Assembly: GCA_955652915.1 (NCBI GenBank)
Contig: CATPCJ010000176.1
Span: 1-54,950 of the forward strand
DNA: 54,950 nt
Reading direction: 5' to 3'
From: an uncultured Bryobacteraceae bacterium
GTDB lineage: Bacteria > Acidobacteriota > Terriglobia > Bryobacterales > Bryobacteraceae
The notes beneath the pieces were generated by a model that was not told the DNA's origin, did no database searches, and saw only the letters and a list, made by a program, of their open reading frames with translations. This document shows positions 17,340 through 26,229 of this stretch, piece by piece; the first letter of the stretch is position 1, and every line of letters begins with the position of its first letter. A program made the position numbers and the translations under genes.

Positions 17340-19788
17340 ACGCTTAACAGCAACCGCGGTTCTTCTCATAAGTTCAGCTTGCTCCAGCGCTCCCAACGCT
17401 AGTGTCTACAACAGAGCAGAGTCCTTACGGCGCAGTGATAACGTCGCCGAGGCAATGCAGGTTGCCGATCGGGGTCTTTCGACGTCTCAAGCCCAGCCCT
17501 TGTTGTTCCATCGCTTCCGCATCTTAAAAGCAGAACTACTGCTGGCTCAGAATCAGCCGGAAGAATCGCTGAACGTCCTTAATTCGCCCGCTCCAGTTGC
17601 CATTCCAACGACGCCGGAGTTAACCGCCGGATATTTGTATGTCCGCGGCTACGCGTTGTCGCAAATCCGCGGCGAAAATGACGCGAAAGCATCACTGGAA
17701 GACGCGCGGGAGATTGCGGAAAAAGCGGGCTTGTCCGCGCTCTTGTCTACCGTGCTGGTGCGTCTTGGCACAATTGAGCTCGTTCGGGGAGACCGGCAAA
17801 AGGCCGACGAGTATTATCACTCTGCCTTAACTGCCGCCATCGCCGTGCGTGACTCTTATCTGCAAGCTAGGGCGTGGGAGGCGCTTGGATATCTGGATCT
17901 GAAAAGCGCTCGCTACGACGAGTGCGCCGCGGCGTCGGCTAACGCACTGACGACGTACAAAGCCCTGGGTGCGGAAATCCGCATCGCCGTGGTTTCCGTC
18001 AACTTGGGTTGGTGTGACTACCGCTTGGGAAAACTTGACGATGCCCGTTCGTTGTTTGAGACCGCGCAACGTATATTTACCAAGCACGAACAGTGGGGAC
18101 CGCTCAGCATCAGCTTGAACGCGAGTGGAGGCCTTGCTGCAAGGCGCTGGGATTTGCCGGCCGCGAGATCCTTCTATGAACAGGTAATCAAGGTTGCCAC
18201 CAAGACGAAGGAGGCACAGACCGAGGCTGACGGCCGTTGCAATCTCACGACGACCTTGATACTGATGGGCAAGATCGACGAGGCGGAAACCGCTCACAAG
18301 CAAGCACAGGACATGCTGACCGATCGCGTTGAACGCGAAACGCGCCTGCGGGTGAAGCTGAATTCCGGCCGTATCGCCGAAGCACGGGGCCGGGTTGATG
18401 AAGCCCAGGCCGCTTATCGCTCTGTTGCCAATTCGGGCATCAATCAGCCCAGCTTCTTAATCGACGCCGATCTCCTGCTCGCGAAACTACTGGTCGCCGA
18501 AGGCCGGCCTCGAGATGCGGAGAAACAATTCGCGCGTGCCCTTGCTAAAGTGAATGACGCACGGGCCGAGTTGAGCGAAGATGAATCCAAGCTCGCTTTT
18601 AGCGCCAGCTTGATCGCGCCTTTTCAGGAGTTTGTCGATTTTCTCTGTAAGCAGGGCCGGGGCCGCGACGCTCTCGAAATTGCCGACTCAAGCAGGGCGC
18701 TCCTCCTTTCCGAACGGTTTAGCGCGCCTAAATCCTTCTCGGGAGCCGCCGCCTTCCAAAAGCTCGCGCAGCGAACAAAGAGCGTGCTTCTTTTTTATTG
18801 GATTGCCCCGGGGCAATCGCGCCTGTGGGTAATCACACCGTCGACAATCGATCTAAAAGAGTTACCACGCGAAGACGAGATCGATAAACTCGTCGATTCT
18901 TATAGCCGGTTCATTATTGAGAGTCGAGGCGATCCACTGCTTGACAAGAATTCAGGCGGGGAGCTGTACGACAAGCTCATAGGGCCAGCCGCCCCATATG
19001 TTCCACCGGAAACGCGCGTCATAATCATCCCGGATGGACGTCTTTTTGACGTTAACTTCGAATCCTTGTTAAGTCCCGGCAGTCCACGCCACTACTGGAT
19101 TCAAGATGTGACAGTGTCGGTAGCACCGTCGTTAAACGTGTTGCTGAGCGCGCAGGCGGATTCCAAGCCGGAGCCGCCGCGTTTGCTGCTTATCGGAGAT
19201 GCGTTAACAAAGGACGAAAAAAACTTTCCACGATTGGCTAATGCAGGCAAGGAGCTGGAGGATATACTCGCGAAGTTCCCTTCCGCTCCGAGCATGGTGC
19301 GAACTGGCGCGGACGCAACTCCGGAATCCTACGCCGCCTGTCATCCGGAAGACTACTCCCTCATTCACTTTGCCGCTCACGCCACCACCAATAGCGAACA
19401 TCCCTTGGAGAGCGCGGTTGTTCTCTCTCCGAAAGGAACGGAGAACATGCTGTACGCGCGTGAGATACAAAAACATCCGATCAATGCCGATCTGGTAACG
19501 ATATCGGCTTGCCGGAGCGCCGGCGCCAAGACATTCGCGGGCGAAGGGCTGGTCGGCTTTGCCTGGGCATTCCTTGGAGCGGGCGCGCGTAATGTAATAG
19601 CCGGGCTCTGGGAAGCCGACGATCGCACAACACCGCAATTAATGGAGGCCATGTATCGTGAACTGAGCCGCGGTGAGAGGCCAGCCCAGGCCCTGCGAAC
19701 GGCAAAACTAGAACTACTGCGATCAAAGGGACTCGGGCACAAGCCGTTTTATTGGGCGCCATTTGAAATCTTTACCGTTGCCCCGTAA
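17323..19788 (+). CDS. TPR-CHAT caspase-like protease, probably exported or lipid-anchored
   Basis: 821 residues from the ATG at 17323 (GTG at 17317 is possible). The basic-hydrophobic N-terminus, RRRLTATAVLLISSAC followed by serines, looks like a lipoprotein or Sec signal, though serine at position -3 of the lipobox is not typical. Residues about 35-430 are tetratricopeptide-type helical repeats (for example LARAWEALGYLDLKSARYDECA-like units). The C-terminal CHAT domain at about 520-820 keeps the catalytic histidine in HFAAHA (His686) and cysteine in TISACRSAG (Cys730), and the GLVGFAWAFLGAGARNVIAGLW segment. CHAT proteins are caspase-like cysteine peptidases, several of which cut a partner protein encoded next to them. 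The overlap with the 253-residue gene makes that the obvious candidate partner. Confidence 0.88.
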   Translation: MASLRRRLTATAVLLISSACSSAPNASVYNRAESLRRSDNVAEAMQVADRGLSTSQAQPLLFHRFRILKAELLLAQNQPEESLNVLNSPAPVAIPTTPELTAGYLYVRGYALSQIRGENDAKASLEDAREIAEKAGLSALLSTVLVRLGTIELVRGDRQKADEYYHSALTAAIAVRDSYLQARAWEALGYLDLKSARYDECAAASANALTTYKALGAEIRIAVVSVNLGWCDYRLGKLDDARSLFETAQRIFTKHEQWGPLSISLNASGGLAARRWDLPAARSFYEQVIKVATKTKEAQTEADGRCNLTTTLILMGKIDEAETAHKQAQDMLTDRVERETRLRVKLNSGRIAEARGRVDEAQAAYRSVANSGINQPSFLIDADLLLAKLLVAEGRPRDAEKQFARALAKVNDARAELSEDESKLAFSASLIAPFQEFVDFLCKQGRGRDALEIADSSRALLLSERFSAPKSFSGAAAFQKLAQRTKSVLLFYWIAPGQSRLWVITPSTIDLKELPREDEIDKLVDSYSRFIIESRGDPLLDKNSGGELYDKLIGPAAPYVPPETRVIIIPDGRLFDVNFESLLSPGSPRHYWIQDVTVSVAPSLNVLLSAQADSKPEPPRLLLIGDALTKDEKNFPRLANAGKELEDILAKFPSAPSMVRTGADATPESYAACHPEDYSLIHFAAHATTNSEHPLESAVVLSPKGTENMLYAREIQKHPINADLVTISACRSAGAKTFAGEGLVGFAWAFLGAGARNVIAGLWEADDRTTPQLMEAMYRELSRGERPAQALRTAKLELLRSKGLGHKPFYWAPFEIFTVAP

Positions 19789-19816
19789 AAACAATCCCAT
19801 CCGATCGCCGCATCGA

Positions 19817-20251
19817 TCACTTTGATCCAGTGGCTGCCCGCTCCGGCCGCTTTCCGTCGCCGATAATTCTCCGCACGCCGATCCACTGAGTAACCCCGAA
19901 GCACAGCACAATCGTGGCAACAGTGCTCGCGACCCATCTTCCTTGCGAATTCAGAGGTGCGAAAACCACTACCGGAGCACTCAGGACAACCCACGCCAAG
20001 TCCAGCCCAATGGCCGCTCGAGCGCTCGAGAGGTTGATCGTCTTGCGGACAGCGTTGAGTAGCAGCCAAATTGCAAACGCGAAGAGGCCGGCCGCGAGAT
20101 ACAAGGCGTTGAAATCCGCCGGCGCTCCCAACCATCGCATGACTCGGTCTCCTCCGCCGGCGATAACCAGCGCCGAGAGAAGCGAGAATCCGGCGTTGCC
20201 AAAAAGTGCCAACCGTAACAGCCGTTGACTCGTGTCTATCGGTTTATTCAC
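19817..20251 (-). CDS. Small four-helix membrane protein
   Basis: 144 residues with a GTG start at 20251 that overlaps the end of the tetR gene; AGGAG lies nine bases upstream, inside tetR. Four hydrophobic helices are visible, with cores LALFGNAGFSLLSALVIAGG, LYLAAGLFAFAIWLLL, LDLAWVVLSAPVVVFA and STVATIVLCFGVTQWIGV. I do not recognise the family. The overlap with the regulator gene means it is in the same transcript and likely under the same control. It may be a small transporter or an envelope-stress protein; neither is shown by the sequence. Confidence 0.7.
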   Translation of the reverse strand: MNKPIDTSQRLLRLALFGNAGFSLLSALVIAGGGDRVMRWLGAPADFNALYLAAGLFAFAIWLLLNAVRKTINLSSARAAIGLDLAWVVLSAPVVVFAPLNSQGRWVASTVATIVLCFGVTQWIGVRRIIGDGKRPERAATGSK

Positions 20252-20897
20252 GGGCCGTTCTCCTGTCTGCGCCCGTCCGGGTCTCGTCCGCGGCGACGCG
20301 ATTGGCGATGGCTGACCGTGCCCGGTCGAAGGAGATTTTGTCGTCAAAGAGCTGGAACGCCCAGTTGGCTTCCTGAACATAGGCATGTAGCTCGAACACG
20401 AGTTGGTGTGGATCAACCTCCTTCGAAAGCTGATTGAACCGCTGCGCTTCCTTCACCTCGTCCTCAAGGGCCACCACCCAGGCCTTCGTAAGTTCGGCGA
20501 TCCGGTCCCTTACCTTCCCCGGACGGCTATCGAATTCGGCGGAAGCGGCGGCGAAGAAACACCCGCCCCGAAATACGATTCGCTCCACGTAGGAAAGCCA
20601 TGCTTGGAGGAGCGAGTAGAGCCGCGGAAGTCCGCGTGGAGTCCTCAGAGCCGGTTCGACGATCTCAGCTACAAATATGTCCTTTGCCATGTTGACAGTC
20701 GCCAGTTGCAGTTCTTCTTTCGAACCGAAGTGCGCAAAAACTCCGGTCTTACTCATTGCGAGTTCCCCCGCGAGCCGGCCGATCGAAAGACCTTCCAGAC
20801 CCTCGGCGGAGGCAATATCGACGGCGTGTTTCAGGATCTCGGCGCGCGTTTTCTTCGCCCTTTTCTGCTGATAGAGAACCACTGGGCTCGATGGCAT
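20244..20897 (-). CDS. TetR/AcrR-family transcriptional regulator
   Basis: 217 residues. The N-terminal DNA-binding domain (about residues 15-63) reads KKTRAEILKHAVDIASAEG, then GLSIGRLAGELAMSKTGVFAHFGSKEEL, the typical TetR helix-turn-helix. The C-terminal ligand domain has a helix pattern like the YcdC/TetR_C groups, with YVERIVFRGGCFFAAASAEFDSRPGKVRD. It begins directly at the edge of a 32-base palindrome that overlaps its own promoter, so it is probably autoregulated. The inducer is unknown. The downstream small membrane-protein gene overlaps its stop codon. Confidence 0.92.
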   Translation of the reverse strand: MPSSPVVLYQQKRAKKTRAEILKHAVDIASAEGLEGLSIGRLAGELAMSKTGVFAHFGSKEELQLATVNMAKDIFVAEIVEPALRTPRGLPRLYSLLQAWLSYVERIVFRGGCFFAAASAEFDSRPGKVRDRIAELTKAWVVALEDEVKEAQRFNQLSKEVDPHQLVFELHAYVQEANWAFQLFDDKISFDRARSAIANRVAADETRTGADRRTARE

Positions 20898-20929
20898 AGA
20901 ACGATTGTACTATATAGTATGATCGTTCT
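20898..20929. promoter_or_regulatory. Probable TetR operator palindrome
   Basis: AGAACGAT and ATCGTTCT form the outer arms, and ACTATATAGT is a perfect inner palindrome; three-base linkers are the only mismatch. The palindrome covers the -10 box of the tetR promoter and ends at the start codon, the standard position for TetR autorepression. Confidence 0.7.
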
Positions 20930-20937
20930 ATTGTCAA
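20909..20937 (-). promoter_or_regulatory. Sigma-70-type promoter of tetR
   Basis: On the minus strand TTGACA (20937-20932) is followed by 17 bases and then TATAGT (20914-20909). The start codon of tetR is at 20897, so transcription would begin only a few bases ahead of it and the mRNA would be leaderless or nearly so. No ribosome-binding site is visible there, which agrees. Confidence 0.75.
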
Positions 20938-21046
20938 CACAAAAAAACCGCTGCCGCCCCCGAATGCCCGTTAGCGTACAATCTTCTCAATGGGTTTAAT
21001 GCTGGGCTTTCAGCAACTTCATCCGGCCGGAAAGTGTTTGTAGAGT

Positions 21047-24000
21047 ATGCGGTTGCGATACGTGCTCATTGTGCTCGTGGTGCTTGCCGCCGTCGCTGCC
21101 TTCGCCGGCAAACGGATTCTTTACCCGGAGACCGCCTCGACTCCCGCAGCCATTTCGTCTCCCCCCGCGCAGTCATTTCTGGTGATCCTGGGTGTTGGCG
21201 ACAGGGTAGCCACGCGTTGGGATGGCTCCATCACTGCAACCGGAGCCGCCATCCTCAGCCTTAAGGGCTGGCGCTTCGACGCCGCCGATTCCATTTCCGG
21301 AACCGATAGTTGGAAGCTCGGTACCCGCGCGTCCGCCGGAGTCGGGGCACCCGGGCCATTTGAAGAAAACGGGGTCATCGTTACCACCTCCGGTGCCACC
21401 GGCCCGGTCACCTTCGACGTTAAGACCACGCAGGGAAACTTCAGTTTCTCTTCGCAAGATGTACCGTTCGGCGTGAGCAAGACATTCCTGGGTGGCAGAG
21501 CGCTGGCCTCCCAGACCCCCGCTTCCCTCCAATTGACGTCCTCGCCGGAGGAAGAGGATTTCCCCTCGATGGCCCAGTCCGGCGACGACGTCTATCTGGC
21601 CTATACTCAATTCGTTCATGGTGACCGCACGCTGGCGCAGCTCCAGAGCACGAAGCAAGTCATCACCGATTTCGGATTCCTGGCGCGCCCGGCCGGGGGC
21701 GATCAGGTTTTCCTTTTGCATTATTCAAAATCGCAGCGAGTCTGGACCGGACCGTTTCCCGTAACCGGAACCGGCGAGGACTTGATGCGTGTCGCGGTGG
21801 CCGTCGATGGGCAGGGACGCGCCTGGATCTTTTATTCCGCTCAGCGCGCCGGCAACTTCGATATCTATGCCCGCAGTTCACGCGCGGACGGCACTATGTC
21901 TTCTGAAATCCGCCTCACCTGCGACCCTGGCACAGACCTTTCTCCGGTAGCCGCCGCCGACGCCGGCGGCCGCGTTTGGGTGGCGTGGCAAGGATTCCGG
22001 AACAACAATCTCGAAGTCCTGGCCAGCGTTCAAACCGGTGACACATTCGCGCCGGAGGCCACTGTTTCGACGTCGTCCGCCAGCGATTGGGATCCGGCCA
22101 TCGCCACTGCCCCCAATGGCGAAGTAGCGATTTCCTGGGACACCTATGACAAAGGCGACTACGACGTCTACCTCCGCCGCGCGCGATTCACCGACCAGAT
22201 CGGCCTGGACGATCCGATCGCGATCGCCGCCACCGTCAATTTCGAAGCGCGCAGCTCACTAGCCTACGATTCCCAGAATCGCTTGTGGATTGCCTATGAG
22301 GTTGCCGGATCGCGATGGGGCAAAGACTTCGGGGCGTTCGACACCACCGGAATCCCGCTCTATGGGCCGCACACGATTCAGGTACGGTGCCTGATTGGAA
22401 ACGACCTATACGCCACTAGCGACGATGTCGCGAACGTCCTGCCCGGCTCACCCAATGGCGGACTCTTTCAACCCACAACCAAGGGACCGTTTCCGGCGCA
22501 GCCCGATCCCACACTGGTTCAGAAGCGCACGCCGAATAACGGTATAGGCCCGGCCGCGGGTCCCAGAAACACCTTCCCCCGGCTCGCCACGGATTCCGAC
22601 GGCACTGTGTACCTCGCCTTCCGCCAGCCGGCCGGCGGTGGGCTTTCCTCGAGCAACGGGACCGGCATCAGCGTGGGAAGCATTTGGACCAGCACGATGG
22701 TCTATTTCGATGGCAGCCAATGGCACGGACCAAGTGTGATTGGAGATTCGGACGCAGTCAACGATAACCGGCCTTCCATGCTTGCGCTGGGGCCCGGACA
22801 TTTGTTGATGGCTCAGGCGATGGACCACCGTCTGTCGCCGCTGCCCAACGGCACTCCTCAGTTGGACGGAGTCAACTCGGACATTTTCGCTCTCGACGTG
22901 CCCATCAACCGGACGCAGCAGTCTCCGCAGTTGCAGAAAATCGGACAGGTGACGCCCGATCCTCCGGATGCCATGGCCGCCGCCGAAACAGCCGCTGCCA
23001 CGCTGAATCAAAGCTACCGGCCCACCGTGAACGGCCGGCAACTGCAGTTGATTCGCGGCGATTTCCACCGGCACTCGGAGCTTTCCTTCGACGGCGGCCG
23101 CGATGGTCCGCTGATCGACAGCTATCGCTACTTCATCGACGCCAGCACTCTCGGCTGGGTGGGATGCTGCGATCACGATAACGGCGGGTCCCGCGAATAC
23201 TCCTGGTGGCTGTTGCAGAAGTTCACGGATGCCTACACGCTTGGCTCCAAGTTCATTCCCATGTACTACTATGAGCGCAGCGTCAATTATCCCGAAGGAC
23301 ATCGCAACGTCTTGTTCGCCCAGCGCGGAGTACGCCCCCTGCCTCGCCTGCCTCTATCGTCCCGGGATCAGCGGGCGCCCGCCCCCGACACGACTATGCT
23401 CTACGCTTATTTGCATTTCTTCAAGGGCATCTCCGCGCCGCACACCAGCGCCACCGATCAGGGAACGGATTGGCGCAACAGCGATCCCGAAGTAGAACCC
23501 TTCGTCGAAATCTACCAGGGCGATCGTCAGGATTACGAGATGCCCGGCGCGCCCAGAGCCAACACTTCATCAGATTCCATCTCGGGATACGAAGCCGCTG
23601 GCTATGTTTCCACTGCGCTCGGCCTGGGAATTCAACTCGGGTTTGAGGCGTCCAGCGATCACATCTCCACGCATATTTCGTTCACCAATATATGGGTGAC
23701 GTCGCCGACGCGAGATGGAATCATGGATGCATTGCGGCAGCGGCGGATGTACGGTTCCACCGATAACATCCTGGCCGATTTTCGCAGTGGAACTCACTTC
23801 ATGGGAGAGACTTTCACCGTGACAAGTCCGCCGGTATTCACGGTGCGCTTGTGGGGCACGGCGCCGTTCCAAAGCGTCGTGGTGGTGAAGGATAACAATA
23901 TCGTCCAGTCCACCAGCGGCGATCGAGTGGTGTCGTTCACGTACCAGGATTTAACGGCGCAGAAGGGCAAAACCAGCTATTACTACGTGCGCGGCGTTCA

Positions 24001-24052
24001 GACCGACGGGCAGATCGTTTGGGTAAGTCCGATGTTTGTCACGATGCAATAA
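21047..24052 (+). CDS. Propeller plus PHP-like metallohydrolase protein, paralogue 1
   Basis: 1001 residues. A signal peptide or anchor (RYVLIVLVVLAAVAAFA) is followed by a first beta domain. A propeller region at about residues 180-640 has repeated sialidase-like blades (for example RVAVAVDGQGRAWIFYSAQRAGNFDIYARS and RVWVAWQGFRNNNLEVLAS). The C-terminal domain from about residue 670 has metal-site patterns of the PHP/DUF3604 kind: GDFHRHSE, GCCDHDNGGSRE, YERSVNYPEGHRN, HTSAT, EIYQGDR and SSDHISTH. I infer an exported metal-dependent hydrolase. The substrate is unknown. A paralogue of about 986 residues lies at 26378-29338, and a decayed fragment at 31688-32215. Confidence 0.78.
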   Translation: MRLRYVLIVLVVLAAVAAFAGKRILYPETASTPAAISSPPAQSFLVILGVGDRVATRWDGSITATGAAILSLKGWRFDAADSISGTDSWKLGTRASAGVGAPGPFEENGVIVTTSGATGPVTFDVKTTQGNFSFSSQDVPFGVSKTFLGGRALASQTPASLQLTSSPEEEDFPSMAQSGDDVYLAYTQFVHGDRTLAQLQSTKQVITDFGFLARPAGGDQVFLLHYSKSQRVWTGPFPVTGTGEDLMRVAVAVDGQGRAWIFYSAQRAGNFDIYARSSRADGTMSSEIRLTCDPGTDLSPVAAADAGGRVWVAWQGFRNNNLEVLASVQTGDTFAPEATVSTSSASDWDPAIATAPNGEVAISWDTYDKGDYDVYLRRARFTDQIGLDDPIAIAATVNFEARSSLAYDSQNRLWIAYEVAGSRWGKDFGAFDTTGIPLYGPHTIQVRCLIGNDLYATSDDVANVLPGSPNGGLFQPTTKGPFPAQPDPTLVQKRTPNNGIGPAAGPRNTFPRLATDSDGTVYLAFRQPAGGGLSSSNGTGISVGSIWTSTMVYFDGSQWHGPSVIGDSDAVNDNRPSMLALGPGHLLMAQAMDHRLSPLPNGTPQLDGVNSDIFALDVPINRTQQSPQLQKIGQVTPDPPDAMAAAETAAATLNQSYRPTVNGRQLQLIRGDFHRHSELSFDGGRDGPLIDSYRYFIDASTLGWVGCCDHDNGGSREYSWWLLQKFTDAYTLGSKFIPMYYYERSVNYPEGHRNVLFAQRGVRPLPRLPLSSRDQRAPAPDTTMLYAYLHFFKGISAPHTSATDQGTDWRNSDPEVEPFVEIYQGDRQDYEMPGAPRANTSSDSISGYEAAGYVSTALGLGIQLGFEASSDHISTHISFTNIWVTSPTRDGIMDALRQRRMYGSTDNILADFRSGTHFMGETFTVTSPPVFTVRLWGTAPFQSVVVVKDNNIVQSTSGDRVVSFTYQDLTAQKGKTSYYYVRGVQTDGQIVWVSPMFVTMQ

Positions 24053-24071
24053 GGAGATTAATATTTGAGCT

Positions 24072-24353
24072 ATGATCACAAACCGAATTCTCACCGCTGT
24101 TTTTGGTTCCCTGCTGCTTGCCGGAGGGGTCGTTGTGGCCCAAAGGCCCGCAAGGAATATCTCCGGCGCACGCCACCCGAATCTGGCTGAAGCGCAGCGG
24201 TTGAGCCGCCAGGCCTTCCAGAAAGTCATCGAGGCGCAAAAAGCCAATGAGTGGGACATGGCGGGGCACGCTCAGAAAGCCAAAGAATTACTCGATCAAG
24301 TCAACAACGAGCTGAAGCAGGCAGCCGAAGCCGCAAACCGGAATCCCAGGTAG
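24072..24353 (+). CDS. Small secreted helical protein
   Basis: 93 residues. The signal peptide is MITNRILTAVFGSLLLAGGVVVAQ. The mature part is charged and helical: HPNLAEAQRLSRQAFQKVIE followed by AQKANEWDMAGHAQKAKELL and a final ELKQAAEAANRNPR. Similar small secreted helical proteins are frequent in acidobacteria, without a known role. It starts 19 bases after the stop of the PHP-like paralogue 1 and is probably cotranscribed with it. A palindromic element follows its stop codon. Confidence 0.75.
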   Translation: MITNRILTAVFGSLLLAGGVVVAQRPARNISGARHPNLAEAQRLSRQAFQKVIEAQKANEWDMAGHAQKAKELLDQVNNELKQAAEAANRNPR

Positions 24354-24365
24354 GGCGGCCTCCAG

Positions 24366-24427
24366 TGGGACAGGCCTCCTGGCCTGTCTGGAGGGTGAGG
24401 CGAAGACAGGCCAGGAGGCCTGTCCCA
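24366..24427. repeat. Long palindromic element between genes
   Basis: The arms TGGGACAGGCCTCCTGGCC... (24366-24388) and its exact inverse (24405-24427) are 23 bases each around a 16-base loop. Each arm is itself a hairpin of AGGCC and GGCCT. The right arm ends two bases before the start codon of the next gene. The core GGACAGGC..GCCTGTCC is related to the ACAGGCAAGAA-type elements elsewhere in this window. Confidence 0.75.
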
Positions 24428-24429
24428 CA

Positions 24430-26202
24430 ATGATGAAGATAATGATCGCGTTGGTTCTCGCCGCCGCCGTCCAGGCGCAGACGCCATCGTTCCGCCCTCT
24501 GCATGTTTCCGCGTCCGGCATCGTCCTGGATGACTCCGGCAAACCCGTCCTGCTCCGCGGACTCAATCGCAGCTCCACCGGCTCCGGAAATGCCGACGCG
24601 AATGCGCCCGACCTGGAATACGCCGCGCAAAACCAGTTGCTATCGATGAACCTTGTGCGCATCTTCGTCAACGCGGCCTGGTGGTCCAACAACGTGCAGG
24701 TTCCCATCGCCAATCTGAAATATCAGGACTATATCGACCTGCTCATTCAAAGAGCGAAAAAGTACGGCAACTATGTTCTGATCCTGAAGGCCGGACAGTT
24801 CCCCGATCTTCCGTGCGGGGCCGACGGCAAGAACTGCCCGGCGATCAACCAGGGTGACTTGAATTGCCAGGCCAATCCCTCCGTTTGCGCGGCGCAGGAT
24901 ACTACCGGCGCGAACATCGATACGGCGTTCACCTTTTGGGCCGCGTTTGCGCAAAAGTACGCTGCCGATCCGGCAGTACTCTACGACACCTGGGAGGACA
25001 TGCACGGCATCGACAGCAACACCTGGAGCAACAATCAAAACCAGTTGATCGCCGCAATCCGCACCTACAGCCCGCAGTCGCTCATTTTCGTTGAGGATAC
25101 CGGTACGGCATTCGAATCGATTGTATCGGCGGCGCTGCCGGACCTGATCTGGTCTAACATTGTTTGGAATTTCCACCTCTATCAGGTATCCACCGGGACC
25201 TGCACCCAAACCGCGTCGCCACGCTACGCGAATTGGCCGCAAAATTTCGACCCATTGGTGAGCTATGCTCAGCAACACGGTCACGCTGTGGCAATCGCGG
25301 AATGGGGTGGGTGCAACGACAGCGATCCGTATCACACCAACATCACGTCCTACGCCAAGGCTCACTCTGTCGCCCTCGCATATTTCGATAGCAGCTTTCT
25401 GATCGCGCTTTCCGGCGCCAACTATCAACTGACAGCGGTCGGCTCTAGAGTCGCGCAGGCCTACACCGCCATCGCCAACGGTGCACCGGGCACCGTGACC
25501 AGCGTTTCCTCCGCGGACGGAAGCGCCCCGCTGGCGGCGGAAGCCATCGCCTCCGCATACGGAGCGAATCTCGCCACCCAGACGCAGCAGGCGGCCGTGA
25601 TACCTCTGCCCACAAATCTTGGCGGCACCAGCGTTCTGGTCACGGACGCCAATGGTTTTTCGCGTCCCGCGGAATTGTTCTATGTATCTTCCACGCAAGT
25701 GAATTACGAAGTGCCGCCCGGTGTTGCCGCCGGCACGGCCAAAGTCACGGTATCCGTCAACGGAGATCCAGTAGCATTCGGCGCCGCCCGCATCGCGGCC
25801 ATTGCGCCCGGGCTTTACACCGCTACCTCCGATGGGAAAGGCGTTGCGGCGGCAGTGGTCGTGACGGTTCACGCGAATGCAACGCAAAGTCTGGCTTCGA
25901 CGTTTCAGTGCTCCGCTACCGGATGCACGGCTGTTCCGATCGACCTGGGACTCGACAGCGATCAGGTTGTGCTCGAACTATTCGGCACGGGAATTCGTGG
26001 CCGCAACGCTCTCTCGGGAGTCACTTGCAAAATCGGATCGGTCACGCTGCCCGTAGCCTACGCGGGCCCACAGACCGTGTTCGTCGGCCTCGATCAAATA
26101 AACGTCCCTCTGCCAAAATCGCTCCGCGCCAGCGGCCCCCAAACTGTAGTACTGACCGTCGACGGCCAAACCGCCAACTCAGTCAGCCTTACCTTCAAAT
26201 AA
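24430..26202 (+). CDS. GH5-like secreted glycosidase with Solibacter C-terminal domain
   Basis: 590 residues. A short signal peptide (MIALVLAAAVQAQ, after two upstream methionines) leads into a cellulase-like domain: GIVLDDSGKPVLLRGLNRSS near residue 30, then the GH5-type barrel. The expected nucleophile is in AIAEWGG (Glu291). The expected acid/base motif Asn-Glu is replaced by Trp-Glu in YDTWEDMHG (Glu189), so activity is uncertain. From about residue 355 the Solibacter C-terminal domain (TIGR03437) follows, with ASAYGANLAT...GGTSVLVTDANG and later VVLELFGTGIRGR. The start codon abuts the palindrome and no clear ribosome-binding site is visible. Glycoside hydrolase class is moderately supported; the substrate is unknown. 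Confidence 0.72.
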   Translation: MMKIMIALVLAAAVQAQTPSFRPLHVSASGIVLDDSGKPVLLRGLNRSSTGSGNADANAPDLEYAAQNQLLSMNLVRIFVNAAWWSNNVQVPIANLKYQDYIDLLIQRAKKYGNYVLILKAGQFPDLPCGADGKNCPAINQGDLNCQANPSVCAAQDTTGANIDTAFTFWAAFAQKYAADPAVLYDTWEDMHGIDSNTWSNNQNQLIAAIRTYSPQSLIFVEDTGTAFESIVSAALPDLIWSNIVWNFHLYQVSTGTCTQTASPRYANWPQNFDPLVSYAQQHGHAVAIAEWGGCNDSDPYHTNITSYAKAHSVALAYFDSSFLIALSGANYQLTAVGSRVAQAYTAIANGAPGTVTSVSSADGSAPLAAEAIASAYGANLATQTQQAAVIPLPTNLGGTSVLVTDANGFSRPAELFYVSSTQVNYEVPPGVAAGTAKVTVSVNGDPVAFGAARIAAIAPGLYTATSDGKGVAAAVVVTVHANATQSLASTFQCSATGCTAVPIDLGLDSDQVVLELFGTGIRGRNALSGVTCKIGSVTLPVAYAGPQTVFVGLDQINVPLPKSLRASGPQTVVLTVDGQTANSVSLTFK

Positions 26203-26229
26203 TGTGACCAACTAATCTGACCAACTAAT

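Noticed and set aside
24355..24430. A CRISPR-like repeated structure of ACAGGCC units.
   Set aside because: The units are inverted hairpin arms without unique spacers of even length, and no cas gene is present.
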